Shown: positions 1 through 8,803, counted from the first letter of the stretch. The stretch is 64,000 nucleotides of DNA from JBCCDY01 sp039030555 (GCA_039030555.1 JBCCDY010000010.1:112620-176619); one strand, 5' to 3'. The notes: generated by a model from the sequence alone, not told the origin. Translations and numbers: made by a program.

Positions 1-1
1 T

Positions 2-301
2 GATTATTTACCCGAAGAGGTGACTTCTGAAATCGGCTTTATAAAGATTGATGTGGAAGGTCATGAATATCAAGCCGTCAAAAGCTGTACAGAGATTATA
101 AAGAAATCAAAACCAACCCTTGTATTAGAAATACTAAAAAGCTCGTATGTAAACGGTAGCTATGAGGTTATAAATCTTCTTAAAGAACTAGGATACAGTT
201 CATTTTATGAATTGCATAAGGTAGCTTTCCTTTATGTAAAAATGAGGAAAATTGAAACCTTCAAAAGAAAGAACTACAAAATGATTCTTGCGAAGTTTTA
301 G
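2..301 (+). CDS. FkbM-family SAM-dependent methyltransferase, C-terminal part (gene begins before the window)
   Basis: The open frame runs in from the left edge and ends at 301, so only about the last 99 residues are visible. They contain IKIDVEGHE, the acidic strand motif typical of FkbM-type methyltransferases, followed by the usual helix and a second strand (TLVLEIL). FkbM enzymes O-methylate sugars or small metabolites; in Bacteroidota they often sit in glycan or lipid loci. The substrate cannot be told from this fragment. The GTG at 20 is internal to the frame and is unlikely to be the true start. A UbiA-like gene and another methyltransferase follow on the same strand. Confidence 0.75.
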   Translation, partial: DYLPEEVTSEIGFIKIDVEGHEYQAVKSCTEIIKKSKPTLVLEILKSSYVNGSYEVINLLKELGYSSFYELHKVAFLYVKMRKIETFKRKNYKMILAKF

Positions 302-327
302 AATCATTAATCCAGATAATAGCTAGT

Positions 328-1152
328 ATGAAACTTGTATCCTATAAGGGCTTTAACGCATTAAGCCTGGATATATGTATTGGCGGCATCGTATGCTTAT
401 TAGCTTTCTCTAAAATTTTGGATGTTACATTAGGCTATCCTGCAATAATTTTGCTCGGGACATCGATTTGGCTAATCTATACTTTTGATCATCTGGTAGA
501 CGCAAATAGATTAAAAGATACGGCTACTACTCTTAGACATATTGTTCATTGGCGTTATAGAAGAACAATCACAGCTGTTTTTTCAGGAGTACTAATTATA
601 AGTACTTACTACCTTTTTTTATTGCCTATGGAGACGGTGAAATGGGGTATAATTATAGCTATAGTAGTTCTCATTTACTTCGCTTTAGTTTTTAAAAAAC
701 GAGATAAAGCTTTATGGTTTAAAGAGGTAAGCTCTTCTTTCATTTATACGGTTGGAGTATTTACACCCATTCTATCCGTTATGGGCCAGGCTGATTATCT
801 CAATGTATTCTTGCTGGTATTTTCTTTTTGGTGCGTGGTTATTATCAACCTTCTGGTTTTTTCAATTTGCGAAAGAAAGGTAGATATTGAAAACTCATTT
901 GAGTCGATTGCAACTCGAATAGGTTTAAGTAATGTATCGAAGATTATTTGCTCGATAGTCGTAGTTTTTGTTGTGCTATATACCATATCTCTTTTAAGAG
1001 AAGCAAATTTTGCAGTTATGAATATGCTTTTCTTAATGCTAATAGTACTAATAGCACTATTATATCTTAATCGAATGAATCTACTAAAAGATAATATTCA
1101 TAGATATTTCGGAGATGGTGTGTTCTTCCTACCTGCTTTTTTCTTGTTTTGA
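328..1152 (+). CDS. UbiA-like polytopic membrane protein
   Basis: This 274-residue protein has about eight hydrophobic segments spread along its length. The first cytoplasmic loop carries FDHLVDANR, which resembles the Asp-rich prenyl-diphosphate motif of UbiA prenyltransferases, and a later loop carries CERKVDIEN, in the place of a second acidic motif. UbiA enzymes join isoprenoid chains to aromatic or other acceptors in the membrane. The motifs are looser than in canonical UbiA (NDxxD), so the acceptor and even the activity are open. The stop codon overlaps the TTG start of the next gene (TTGA), so the two are probably translated together. Confidence 0.5.
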   Translation: MKLVSYKGFNALSLDICIGGIVCLLAFSKILDVTLGYPAIILLGTSIWLIYTFDHLVDANRLKDTATTLRHIVHWRYRRTITAVFSGVLIISTYYLFLLPMETVKWGIIIAIVVLIYFALVFKKRDKALWFKEVSSSFIYTVGVFTPILSVMGQADYLNVFLLVFSFWCVVIINLLVFSICERKVDIENSFESIATRIGLSNVSKIICSIVVVFVVLYTISLLREANFAVMNMLFLMLIVLIALLYLNRMNLLKDNIHRYFGDGVFFLPAFFLF

Positions 1153-1763
1153 GAAGTAACGACTTTGATTTCCTGAGCGTTGTATACGACTCGATCGCGG
1201 ACTTAGTGTTTAAAGGTAAAATACTTGAAAGTCAAATTGAATGGCTGCATGTAATCCCCGAGCACAGTAAGATATTGATTCTTGGAGGAGGTGCTGGAAA
1301 ATTTCTAAGGAGCCTGAGTAGAAGAAGTATTTCTATCGTATACGTGGACTTATCACAAAAAATGATAGAAAAAGCACATGGCAATGCAAATCATCTTGAT
1401 GCCTATTTTTTGAATGACAACTTTCTGGATATCCATTTTGAAGAGCGTTTTGATGCAGTATTATCATTCTACTTTCTAGACGTTTTTAATGAAAAAAACC
1501 TTAATGCAGTAATATCTAAAATCTACGAACTACTAAAACCAGAAGGGCAATTTCTGGTGGCGGACTTTCAAAAAGGTGAACATATCATTTGGCAGCGTAT
1601 TTATTTAAAAGCAATGCATTCGTTTTTTCGTGTTTTTGCAAGACTTGAGGCGACGAGACTATATCCTTTTAGTGAGTTACTGGAAAGAAACGGTTTTACC
1701 AGAATCAGATATAAAGATTATTTCGGGGCGTTTATATTCTCCTCTGTTTACACAAGGATCTAG
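1149..1763 (+). CDS. Class I SAM-dependent methyltransferase
   Basis: The 204-residue protein shows motif I of Rossmann-fold methyltransferases (ILILGGGAGKFL, about residues 47-58), an acidic ribose-binding strand end (IVYVDLSQKM) and a post-motif region with LLKPEGQFLVADF. The start is a TTG that overlaps the stop of the UbiA-like gene by four bases, and no better ATG lies nearby. The coupling suggests action on the same substrate as the upstream membrane protein, as with UbiA/UbiE pairs, but that is inference. It converges on purM, and the two 3' ends overlap by four bases. Confidence 0.65.
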   Translation: MRSNDFDFLSVVYDSIADLVFKGKILESQIEWLHVIPEHSKILILGGGAGKFLRSLSRRSISIVYVDLSQKMIEKAHGNANHLDAYFLNDNFLDIHFEERFDAVLSFYFLDVFNEKNLNAVISKIYELLKPEGQFLVADFQKGEHIIWQRIYLKAMHSFFRVFARLEATRLYPFSELLERNGFTRIRYKDYFGAFIFSSVYTRI

Positions 1764-2926
1764 CTATATTCGAATTCTCCATAAGGGGTTTTAATGGATA
1801 CTTTAGATTTATCCGAAGGTTCTACAAAACCTACCACTTGAGCATCTACTCCAAACTCTAAAGAAATGTCAATTACATTTTGAGCATATTTTTCTTCAAC
1901 GTATAGTTCCATACGATGTCCCATATTAAAAACCTTATACATTTCCTTCCAATCTGTGTTACTTTGTTCTTTGATGATGTTGAACAAAGGAGGAGTAGGC
2001 AATAGCTTGTCTTTGATGACGTGCAAATCACGTATGAAATGAAGTACTTTGGTTTGGGCACCGCCACTGCAATGGATCATTCCATGAATCTGAGACCTCA
2101 TTTCATCAATTATCTTCTTTATGATTGGAGTGTAGGTCCTCGTAGGAGATAAGACTGCTTTTCCAATATCTATAGGAAGGCCATTTATTGAATCTGTTAG
2201 AAAGTAATCCCCTGTATATCGTACTTCTTTATCTAATTGGGGGTCAAAGGTTTCAGGATATTTTTCGGCAACAGAATTATTAAAAATATCGTGTCTTGCA
2301 GAAGTTAAGCCGTTACTGCCAATGCCACTATTGTACTCATCTTCATAATTTGCTTTTCCTGACGACGATAGTCCTACGATAACATCTCCGGGAGCTATTG
2401 ACTCGTTTGTGATCACATTGGATCGGCTCATTGATGAGGCGACGGTACTATCAACTATAATTGTACGGACCAAATCACCTAAGTCAGCTGTCTCTCCACC
2501 TGAACTCCTTATTTCAACGCCAAAAGATCTCAATTTCTCCAGGTATTCTTCTGTTCCTTCTATGATTGCTTTGAGCACTTCTCCGGGAATCAGATTTTTA
2601 TTTCTTCCAATTGTGGACGAGAAAATAATGTTTTCAATTGCTCCTACACATAATAGATCGTCTGTATTCATTACGATGGCGTCTTGAGCTATTCCTTTCC
2701 ATACAGATAGATCTCCTGTTTCTTTCCAATATGCGTATGCTAATGATGATTTGGTTCCTGCGCCGTCGGCATGCATAACCAAACACTTTTCATCATTACC
2801 TGAAAGATAATCCGGGATAATTTTACAGAAAGCATTGGGAAACAAGCCCTTATCTAATTTTGATATGGCTTCATGTACATCTTCTTTTGAAGCAGAAACC
2901 CCTCTTTTTAGGTATTTATCACTCAT
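1760..2926 (-). CDS. purM: Phosphoribosylformylglycinamidine cyclo-ligase (AIR synthase)
   Basis: The 388-residue protein matches the AIR synthase superfamily. It catalyses the ATP-dependent ring closure of FGAM to aminoimidazole ribotide in purine synthesis. Seen in the sequence: YLKRGVSASKEDVHEAI at the N terminus, a HADGAGTKSSLA phosphate/ATP loop, NTDDLLCVGA, and a C-terminal part with GMIHCSGGAQTKVL and FNMGHRMELYV. It is longer than the roughly 345-residue E. coli PurM and diverges in the loop (GTKSS where many have GTKLK), which I recall as typical of the Bacteroidota form. It lies 24 bases downstream of the OmpA-family gene on the same strand. Confidence 0.85.
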   Translation of the reverse strand: MSDKYLKRGVSASKEDVHEAISKLDKGLFPNAFCKIIPDYLSGNDEKCLVMHADGAGTKSSLAYAYWKETGDLSVWKGIAQDAIVMNTDDLLCVGAIENIIFSSTIGRNKNLIPGEVLKAIIEGTEEYLEKLRSFGVEIRSSGGETADLGDLVRTIIVDSTVASSMSRSNVITNESIAPGDVIVGLSSSGKANYEDEYNSGIGSNGLTSARHDIFNNSVAEKYPETFDPQLDKEVRYTGDYFLTDSINGLPIDIGKAVLSPTRTYTPIIKKIIDEMRSQIHGMIHCSGGAQTKVLHFIRDLHVIKDKLLPTPPLFNIIKEQSNTDWKEMYKVFNMGHRMELYVEEKYAQNVIDISLEFGVDAQVVGFVEPSDKSKVSIKTPYGEFEYS

Positions 2927-2950
2927 TGTGATAAAAATAAGAAGGAAGTA

Positions 2951-4957
2951 TTAATATTCCCTAAAAAGGCGGTCTTCAAGATCTTCCAGCTCAACCTTTT
3001 CTTGTTCTTCCTGGAGATCGTATTCGATGACTTTAAACTCTGTTCTTCTGTTTTTTTGATGAGCAGCTTCTTTCGCCTCTTCAGAAATAAGTTGTTCTAT
3101 TTCTGAATCCGGAATGATCAACTGGCTTTCGCCATAGCCTTTTGCTACTATCCTACTTGAGGATATCCCAGCTAAAACTATATAGTCGACAGCTGACTGA
3201 GCTCTTCTTTGAGAAAGATCTTGGTTGTACGTGTCCGTTTGCCTGCTATCAGTATGTGAACTTAGTTCAATTTTTATTTCCGGATTATCACTAAGAACAG
3301 CCACTAGTTTATCAAGCTCACGTGCAGCATCTTCGCGAATGTTTGCTTTATCCAAATCGTAATAGATGTTATCTAGTACGATCGCTTTATCAACAATGAT
3401 CTTATCCAGGACTAGTGTTGTATCGAAATAAACATTTGTTACAAATTCTTTGAGGGTATCTGTCCTAATTGATCTTCCTTCTGTTGAATAAAGTAATCGT
3501 GTAGTAAAATAAGATTGTTTTTCCCCGAACAAAATGTACTCTGATTCAGGATCTAATCTAAACCTAAATTGACCTGCTTCATCTGTATCCACAAAATCCA
3601 GTTGGTTATCCTCGTCATCAAGCAATCTTAATTTCACGTCGGCCAAAGGTACTTTAACCCCATCTTCTCTAGTGGTCATAGTTACACCATCTAACCAATA
3701 GTTTACTACTTTGATGTTAGGATCATGATTCACGAAAGAATAGATGTCATCATCACCTTCTCCACCCTCTCTGTTTGAGCTAAAAAAGCCTTTGTTTGGG
3801 GCAATCATAAACCATCCAAAATCATCATCCGTAGAGTTTACCGGCCTTCCGATATTTTCAATTGAAATTCTTCCCCTGGACCGTTCCGCTACAAATATAT
3901 CGAGCCCACCTAGACCAGGGTGACCATCGGAGGCGAAGTACAATTTTGCATCTTCCGAAACGAAAGGGAACATCTCATTTCTTTGGGTATTGATGACGGG
4001 TCCCACATTTTTCACTTTTCCCCATCTACCATTCCTATTGAGGTGCGCCACCCAAATGTCCGTTCCTCCAAATCCTCCTTTTCGGTTTGAAGCAAAATAC
4101 AATGTATTTCCTTCTCTATTGAATGAGGGACTAGACGTCCAGGAGTTCTTTTCATTGATATTCATTAAAGAAGGCTCGGTCCACTGGTTATTCCGATACC
4201 TTGAGATATATAAATTAACATCGTCAGTACCTTTTCTTTTTCCTGAATTGCCTCGTGCGAAAATGATTGTTTTGCCATTAGGCGAGAGGGCAAGAGTTCC
4301 CTCGTTCACCCCATAAGTATTGATAAAACCTCCAACACTTTGTGATGTGCTGCCATCTACATTCAGGTCATCAGTTTTAGCAACATAGATATCGGAAAAG
4401 TTAGAACCCGTGGCTTTATATATTTTGCCATCCTCTCTGGTAGAGGTGAAATAAAATTTTCCATCATTCACAAAAGGGGAATACTCAGCGTTTTTAGAGT
4501 TTATGGACTGCACATTATTGATTTCAAAGTAATTCGTCTTATCGGTGATGATATTTTCAATAACATCAAGATTATCCATCTCCCGGGAAGCCATAGTATA
4601 GAACTTTCCTTCCTCAGCACTGGCAAGGAAGCTTGAAAACTCTTCTCTTGCTTTTTTATATTCTCCCTGATGTCTTAGAGAATAGGCGTAATAAAAAGAG
4701 GAGGCTTGTTTATTGTATCCTAGATCGTAAGCCTTTTTATAGTACTCAGCAGCTTCTTCAAGTCTGTTTGATAATCGATATGATTCTCCAATCTTGAAAA
4801 GAGCCTCACCAGAATACTTGGGGTTTGAAGAGAGTTTTTCAAATTGCTCTATAGCAACATTATACTCTCCGTTTTGAAATTTTTTATTCGCGTTTTTTAG
4901 TGGACTGCATCCATAAATAACGCTTAAGAGGCACAACAAAAAAAATAGACGCGTCAT
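2951..4957 (-). CDS. OmpA-family lipoprotein with TPR, PD40 propeller and CRD domains (PorE-like)
   Basis: I place the start at 4957 rather than the in-frame ATG at 5005, because the signal sequence MTRLFFLLCLLSVIYGCS with its lipobox Cys begins there; the product is 668 residues. Order of domains: TPR-like helices (about 20-125), WD40-like PD40 beta-propeller repeats (about 150-420, for example YFASNRKGGFGGTDIW), a carboxypeptidase-regulatory-like domain (about 440-500), and a C-terminal OmpA peptidoglycan-binding domain (IYYDLDKANIREDA, SSHTDSR, LSQRRAQS). This is the architecture of PorE, the component that links the T9SS to peptidoglycan, though Cytophagales carry several paralogs. A T9SS cargo protein lies at 10.7 kb. 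Confidence 0.75.
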   Translation of the reverse strand: MTRLFFLLCLLSVIYGCSPLKNANKKFQNGEYNVAIEQFEKLSSNPKYSGEALFKIGESYRLSNRLEEAAEYYKKAYDLGYNKQASSFYYAYSLRHQGEYKKAREEFSSFLASAEEGKFYTMASREMDNLDVIENIITDKTNYFEINNVQSINSKNAEYSPFVNDGKFYFTSTREDGKIYKATGSNFSDIYVAKTDDLNVDGSTSQSVGGFINTYGVNEGTLALSPNGKTIIFARGNSGKRKGTDDVNLYISRYRNNQWTEPSLMNINEKNSWTSSPSFNREGNTLYFASNRKGGFGGTDIWVAHLNRNGRWGKVKNVGPVINTQRNEMFPFVSEDAKLYFASDGHPGLGGLDIFVAERSRGRISIENIGRPVNSTDDDFGWFMIAPNKGFFSSNREGGEGDDDIYSFVNHDPNIKVVNYWLDGVTMTTREDGVKVPLADVKLRLLDDEDNQLDFVDTDEAGQFRFRLDPESEYILFGEKQSYFTTRLLYSTEGRSIRTDTLKEFVTNVYFDTTLVLDKIIVDKAIVLDNIYYDLDKANIREDAARELDKLVAVLSDNPEIKIELSSHTDSRQTDTYNQDLSQRRAQSAVDYIVLAGISSSRIVAKGYGESQLIIPDSEIEQLISEEAKEAAHQKNRRTEFKVIEYDLQEEQEKVELEDLEDRLFREY

Positions 4958-5085
4958 ATGCACAAAATTAGCCTTTAAGCCTTTTAAGTTAATATAAAGT
5001 TGCAATAGGATTGATCAATACAACAAATATTAATCCAGTTTTAATTGAATCAACTTCTGAATACTATTAGCGAATAATACGTTTT

Positions 5086-5592
5086 TTAGATCGATACGTT
5101 TTCCCCCTGAACAAAATACTTGCCCAGCCAGGAGTCTTTGACCGGTATTTTCCAGTCAGTAGTCAAATCCTTTTTTTGTTGGATGAGGTTGTTAAATAAG
5201 TTTGAATGTTCATTAATCAAACCTTCTTTTATATCCTTTTTAAGAACATTTAAATCTTTTACGATCACTTTCGAATCTATATCAAGAGCTACTTTGGTTC
5301 TATCGAGGAAGCTTAGTTTATATTCTTCTTCTGCGGATCTTATAAAAGTAACTGATTTATCTATGGAGCAGCCAGTAGCACCTGCGTGAGATTCATCTAA
5401 AGCAATAATTAAAAAATGATCGTACCTAAAATCAATAGAAGCTTTAAGATCGGCACCGTGAGCAGCCCATCCGCTTAAAAAAACTTTTCCTTTTTCTAAT
5501 ATTTTTTGCTGGACATCAAGCTCGACAGCCTTATTGGATTGATAAATCCATATCCTAGAATGACCTGCTATGTTATCGAAATCAATTACCAT
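5086..5592 (-). CDS. Conserved Bacteroidota protein of unknown function, linked to the Hdr-like module
   Basis: The protein has 168 residues, with no signal peptide and no membrane segment. It begins with a beta-rich region (IWIYQSNKAVEL, GKVFLSGWAAHGADLKAS) and ends in a helical part with DSWLGKYF. Databases often label this family as an ABC transporter ATPase, but I see no Walker A, signature or Walker B motif, so I would not use that name. It follows the HdrB-like gene by 12 bases on the same strand, so it is probably the last gene of that operon. Its role may be accessory to the iron-sulfur complex; that is inference from position only. Confidence 0.6.
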   Translation of the reverse strand: MVIDFDNIAGHSRIWIYQSNKAVELDVQQKILEKGKVFLSGWAAHGADLKASIDFRYDHFLIIALDESHAGATGCSIDKSVTFIRSAEEEYKLSFLDRTKVALDIDSKVIVKDLNVLKKDIKEGLINEHSNLFNNLIQQKKDLTTDWKIPVKDSWLGKYFVQGENVSI

Positions 5593-5604
5593 TTTCTCTA
5601 TTCC

Positions 5605-6405
5605 CTATAAACCTTGTTTTTCTGCTATTAGTTCTGCAAGATCTAAGACCTTCACCTCAGCTTCTTTTTCCTTATTCTTCACCCCATCCGACATCATCGT
5701 CATACAAAAAGGACATGCTGCTGCAATAATGCCAGCACCTGTTTCCAGAGCTTCTTCAGTACGTTCAATATTGATCTCTTTGTTTCCAGGTTCTGCATCT
5801 TTAAACATCTGTGCTCCACCTGCACCACAACATAAGCCTTTAGTTCTGCACCTTTTCATTTCTACTAGGTCTGCGTCTAATGCTTCTAGAACTTTTCTAG
5901 GTGCTTCATATACATTATTCGCCCTTCCCAAATAACAAGAATCATGGTAGGTGATTTTCTTTCCACTAAAAGAATTTCCATCCTTCATTTTAATTTTTCC
6001 TTCATCGATCAGATTTTGAAGAAAAGTAGAATGATGCACGACTTCGTACTCACCTCCTAATTCAGGATATTCATTTTTTATGGTGTTGAAGCAATGCGGG
6101 CAGGCAGTTACTATTTTTTTTATGTTGTAGCCATTCAGAACCTGAATGTTGCTAACCGCCTGCATCTGGAATAAAAATTCATTACCAGCTCTTCTGGCTG
6201 GGTCTCCCGTGCACGTCTCTTCCGGGCCGAGAACCGCAAAATTAATTCCTACCTCGTTCAATATTTTGGTGAAGGCTATGGTTACTCTTTTATATCGATC
6301 ATCATAAGAGCCAGCACATCCTACCCAGAAAAGTATTTCTGGCTCTTTACCTGAAGAGGCCATTTCGGCCATTGTTGGAACTTTATATGATTTAGATTCA
6401 CTCAT
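5605..6405 (-). CDS. HdrB/GlpC-type iron-sulfur (CCG-domain) oxidoreductase subunit
   Basis: The 266-residue soluble protein carries two cysteine-rich modules. The first shows FWVGCAGSYDDR, ETCTGDPARR and ACPHCFNT; the second shows YHDSCYLGR, CCGAGGAQM and ACPFC. These are the features of the CCG family found in HdrB, GlpC, LutA and glycolate oxidase subunits, which bind iron-sulfur clusters and pass electrons to disulfides or other acceptors. The first module has a single Cys where the second has CCG. It begins four bases after the membrane ferredoxin gene upstream (7738-6410), so the two probably form one complex at the inner membrane. The electron acceptor is unknown. Confidence 0.8.
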   Translation of the reverse strand: MSESKSYKVPTMAEMASSGKEPEILFWVGCAGSYDDRYKRVTIAFTKILNEVGINFAVLGPEETCTGDPARRAGNEFLFQMQAVSNIQVLNGYNIKKIVTACPHCFNTIKNEYPELGGEYEVVHHSTFLQNLIDEGKIKMKDGNSFSGKKITYHDSCYLGRANNVYEAPRKVLEALDADLVEMKRCRTKGLCCGAGGAQMFKDAEPGNKEINIERTEEALETGAGIIAAACPFCMTMMSDGVKNKEKEAEVKVLDLAELIAEKQGL

Positions 6406-6409
6406 TTTT

Positions 6410-7738
6410 CTAGCTTTGTTTTAACTCTTCGGACCAATTGAATCGATCTTGTGCCGAAAATTTCCAGGGTGCAAAATTAGTCTCCACATTCTGAAACATA
6501 GAATTCCAGGATGCGGGACTACCAGATTCTTCCATCGAAACATACCTTCTCATTTGAAGAATAATAGATAGAGGATCAATATTTATAGGGCAAGCTTCTA
6601 CGCATGCATTGCAAGAAGTACATGCATTAATTTCTTCCCTTGTAATGTAATCATCTCCTAAAAGTGACTTGCCGTCTTCCAGTCCCTTACCCCCTTTTTC
6701 AAGACTTGCCCCGACTTCTTCCATTCGGTCTCGGGTATCCATCATAATTTTTCTAGGGGAAAGTTTCTTGCCCGTTAAATTTGCCGGACATTCTGAAGTA
6801 CACCGGCCACACTCTGTGCAGGAGTAAGCGTCCATTAAGTTTTTCCAGCTGAGATCATTTATATCCTTTGCGCCAAATCTTGCAATCTCCGCTGGCGGAG
6901 CCTGGGTATCACCACTAGATAATCCCAACATGCTTTTTACCTCCGTGGTGACTTCGTCCATATTTTTCATTTTCCCTTTTGCTAGTAGATTTGAAAAATA
7001 TGTGTTAGGGAAGGCTAGTGCTATATGAAGATGCTTGGAATAGGTTACATAAACAGCGAATGCAAATATTCCTAATATGTGTATCCACCAGGCTACTCGT
7101 TCAACTACAACCAAAGATGAATTATTAAAGCCTTCGAATAGAGGAATTAACGTGGCACTAAAAATGAAAGTACCCGTTTGAGGATAACCCGCTACATTTC
7201 TACCTTGAAGAATTTGATCTGTAGCATTCATTGAAAGAATAGCGAACATTAAAAAGATCTCTATTACGAGAATCAGGTTGGCATCTAAGGCGGGCCAACC
7301 CAGCATTTCAATTTTTTTGAATCGATCAATATTCAATACATTCCGTCTTATGAGGAAAACAAGGCAAGCTAGTACCACCAATACAGCTAAGAACTCAAAG
7401 AAATTGAGAAGGAAATTATAAGCTCCTCCCAGTAAGGGAGCGAACAGTCTGTGTGTTCCCAGTATTCCATCTAGTATAATTTCAAGAACTTCAATATTGA
7501 TTAGTACAAAACCAATATAGATCATGAAATGAAAAATTGCCGGAATGATCCTTTTAAACATTTTCTTTTGACCAAAGGCTACCAGAAGCATCATTTTAAT
7601 TCTCTCAGAAGCATTATCATAACGATCTACACTTCTGCCAAGAAGAATATTCTTCTTGATGCGGCTAACCCTTTTGTACAGGAAAAAGGATGTTATGCCT
7701 AGCGCAATGAGAAAAGCTATTTGTGATATTATTGCCAT
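6410..7738 (-). CDS. Membrane-anchored 4Fe-4S ferredoxin (HdrE-HdrC-like fusion)
   Basis: The 442-residue protein starts with about six membrane helices (residues 1-250), resembling the cytochrome-like subunit of membrane heterodisulfide reductases. A soluble domain follows with two 4Fe-4S motifs, CTECGRCTSECP (about 308) and CTSCNACVEACP (about 373). This joins the membrane and ferredoxin functions that are separate HdrE and HdrC subunits in some archaea. Together with the HdrB-like partner it likely moves electrons between the quinone pool and a cytoplasmic acceptor. It is the first gene of a three-gene minus-strand operon ending at 5086. Confidence 0.8.
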   Translation of the reverse strand: MAIISQIAFLIALGITSFFLYKRVSRIKKNILLGRSVDRYDNASERIKMMLLVAFGQKKMFKRIIPAIFHFMIYIGFVLINIEVLEIILDGILGTHRLFAPLLGGAYNFLLNFFEFLAVLVVLACLVFLIRRNVLNIDRFKKIEMLGWPALDANLILVIEIFLMFAILSMNATDQILQGRNVAGYPQTGTFIFSATLIPLFEGFNNSSLVVVERVAWWIHILGIFAFAVYVTYSKHLHIALAFPNTYFSNLLAKGKMKNMDEVTTEVKSMLGLSSGDTQAPPAEIARFGAKDINDLSWKNLMDAYSCTECGRCTSECPANLTGKKLSPRKIMMDTRDRMEEVGASLEKGGKGLEDGKSLLGDDYITREEINACTSCNACVEACPINIDPLSIILQMRRYVSMEESGSPASWNSMFQNVETNFAPWKFSAQDRFNWSEELKQS

Positions 7739-7782
7739 GAGAAAGCTTTGATTTTAACAATCTCTAATTTTAGTCAAAAGTT

Positions 7783-7812
7783 TTGGACGAACCATAAAAA
7801 TATCTAGTTTTG
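7783..7812 (+). promoter_or_regulatory. Predicted promoter of tRNA-Phe
   Basis: A TTG at 7783-7785 and a TAGTTTTG box at 7805-7812 are separated by 19 bases, which fits the Bacteroidota -33/-7 consensus (TTG, then TAnnTTTG). The predicted start of transcription near 7819 lies about eight bases before the mature tRNA. Predicted by eye from the consensus. Confidence 0.6.
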
Positions 7813-7826
7813 CAACCACTTTTTCA

Positions 7827-7899
7827 GGTGCTGTAGCTCAGGTGGTAGAGCATCGGACTGAAAATCCGTGAGTCGGTGGTTCGAGTCCACTCAGCACCA
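7827..7899 (+). tRNA. tRNA-Phe (anticodon GAA)
   Basis: The 73 bases fold into a full cloverleaf. The acceptor stem pairs GGTGCTG with CAGCACC, the D stem GCTC with GAGC, and the T stem GGTGG with CCACT around TTCGAGT. The anticodon loop is CTGAAAA with anticodon GAA at 7860-7862. The discriminator base is A (7899). The bases after it are CCC rather than CCA, so the CCA end must be added after transcription. The outermost anticodon-stem pair (7853/7869) is T-T, an unpaired position. A hairpin terminator follows at once. Confidence 0.95.
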
Positions 7900-7902
7900 C
7901 CC

Positions 7903-7932
7903 AACCCCGTTTCTTTTGAAGCGGGGTTTTTT
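7903..7932 (+). terminator. Rho-independent terminator of tRNA-Phe
   Basis: The stem AACCCCG pairs with CGGGGTT around an 11-12-base loop and runs into a T tract at 7925-7932. It also touches the 3' end of the minus-strand rluB gene, but the minus side lacks a T tract, so it should act for the tRNA only. Confidence 0.8.
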
Positions 7933-8716
7933 ATTTAAAGTGCTTCAACCTAATAATCTCTTTTAGGGTAAGATAACGCCATTTCCCTCTCGGCAGATCT
8001 TTTTTTGTAAGTCCGGCGTACATAACCCGATCGAGTCTGATTACGTCATATCCCAGGCTTTCAAAAATCCGTCTAACAATTCTATTTCTTCCTAAATGGA
8101 TTTCTATACCTATCGTACGTTTATGTTTTTCGATAATCGCCAGGTTGTCAACAAATGCCTTTCCGTCTTCCAAAGTAACTCCGGATGCAATTTTTTCGAA
8201 ATCAAGATCATCTAACGGTTTGTCTAGTTCAACTTGGTAGAGTTTTTTAATATTATTGGAAGGGTGTGATAGCTTATCAGCCAGCTCACCATCATTGGTG
8301 AAGAGTAAAAGTCCGGTAGTTTGTCTATCTAAACGGCCAACCGGATAAATCCTTTCATCACAGGCTTTTTCTACTAGTTGCATGACTGTCTTTCTGTTTT
8401 GTGGATCATCAACGGTTGTTATGAAATCTTTTGGCTTGTTTAAGAGCACATATCTTAGCGCTTCAGATTTCAAAGCCTTTCCTTTATAAGATACTTTATC
8501 AGAGCGAAGAACTTTGTAGCCGAGCTCTCTAATAATTTTTCCGTTGACTTTTATAGACCCTTCGGCTATGAGTTTATCTGCATCTCTTCTAGAGCAAACT
8601 CCTGCATTAGCTATAAACTTGTTTAATCTTATCTCCTCAGATTCGGAAGGAACTTTTTTACTATTCTTGTTATCAGTCCACTTACTGGGATTTTTGCCTG
8701 GGTTCTTTCTTTGCAT
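7931..8716 (-). CDS. rluB: 23S rRNA pseudouridine synthase, RsuA/RluB family
   Basis: The 261-residue protein starts with a basic, Lys/Ser-rich tail of about 28 residues. An S4 RNA-binding domain follows (IRLNKFIANAGVCSRRDADK, about 29-80), then the catalytic pseudouridine synthase domain with the conserved Asp in YPVGRLDRQTTGLLLFTNDG. The family isomerises specific uridines in rRNA; RluB-type enzymes act on helix 89 of 23S rRNA and RsuA on 16S, and I cannot separate the two with certainty. The gene ends next to the tRNA-Phe terminator on the opposite strand. Confidence 0.85.
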   Translation of the reverse strand: MQRKNPGKNPSKWTDNKNSKKVPSESEEIRLNKFIANAGVCSRRDADKLIAEGSIKVNGKIIRELGYKVLRSDKVSYKGKALKSEALRYVLLNKPKDFITTVDDPQNRKTVMQLVEKACDERIYPVGRLDRQTTGLLLFTNDGELADKLSHPSNNIKKLYQVELDKPLDDLDFEKIASGVTLEDGKAFVDNLAIIEKHKRTIGIEIHLGRNRIVRRIFESLGYDVIRLDRVMYAGLTKKDLPRGKWRYLTLKEIIRLKHFK

Positions 8717-8795
8717 GTTACAAATCTAAGGATATGAATTCACTTCATATCATAAAGTAATTTTTGATCGCTAAGGCATTCAACTTTAAAAAATA

Positions 8796-8803
8796 TACTT
8801 TTG
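8796..8803 (+). promoter_or_regulatory. Predicted -7 box upstream of rmuC
   Basis: TACTTTTG fits TAnnTTTG exactly and would start transcription about 30 bases before the rmuC ATG at 8842. I find no TTG at the expected -33 spacing, so the site is tentative. Confidence 0.35.

Noticed and set aside
5086..5592. Label of an ABC transporter ATPase for the 168-residue protein.
   Set aside because: No Walker A, Walker B or signature motif is present, so the name would mislead.
8437..8630. TGTTTAA copies near 8437 and 8622.
   Set aside because: They lie in rluB coding sequence without a partner half-site and show that single copies occur by chance.
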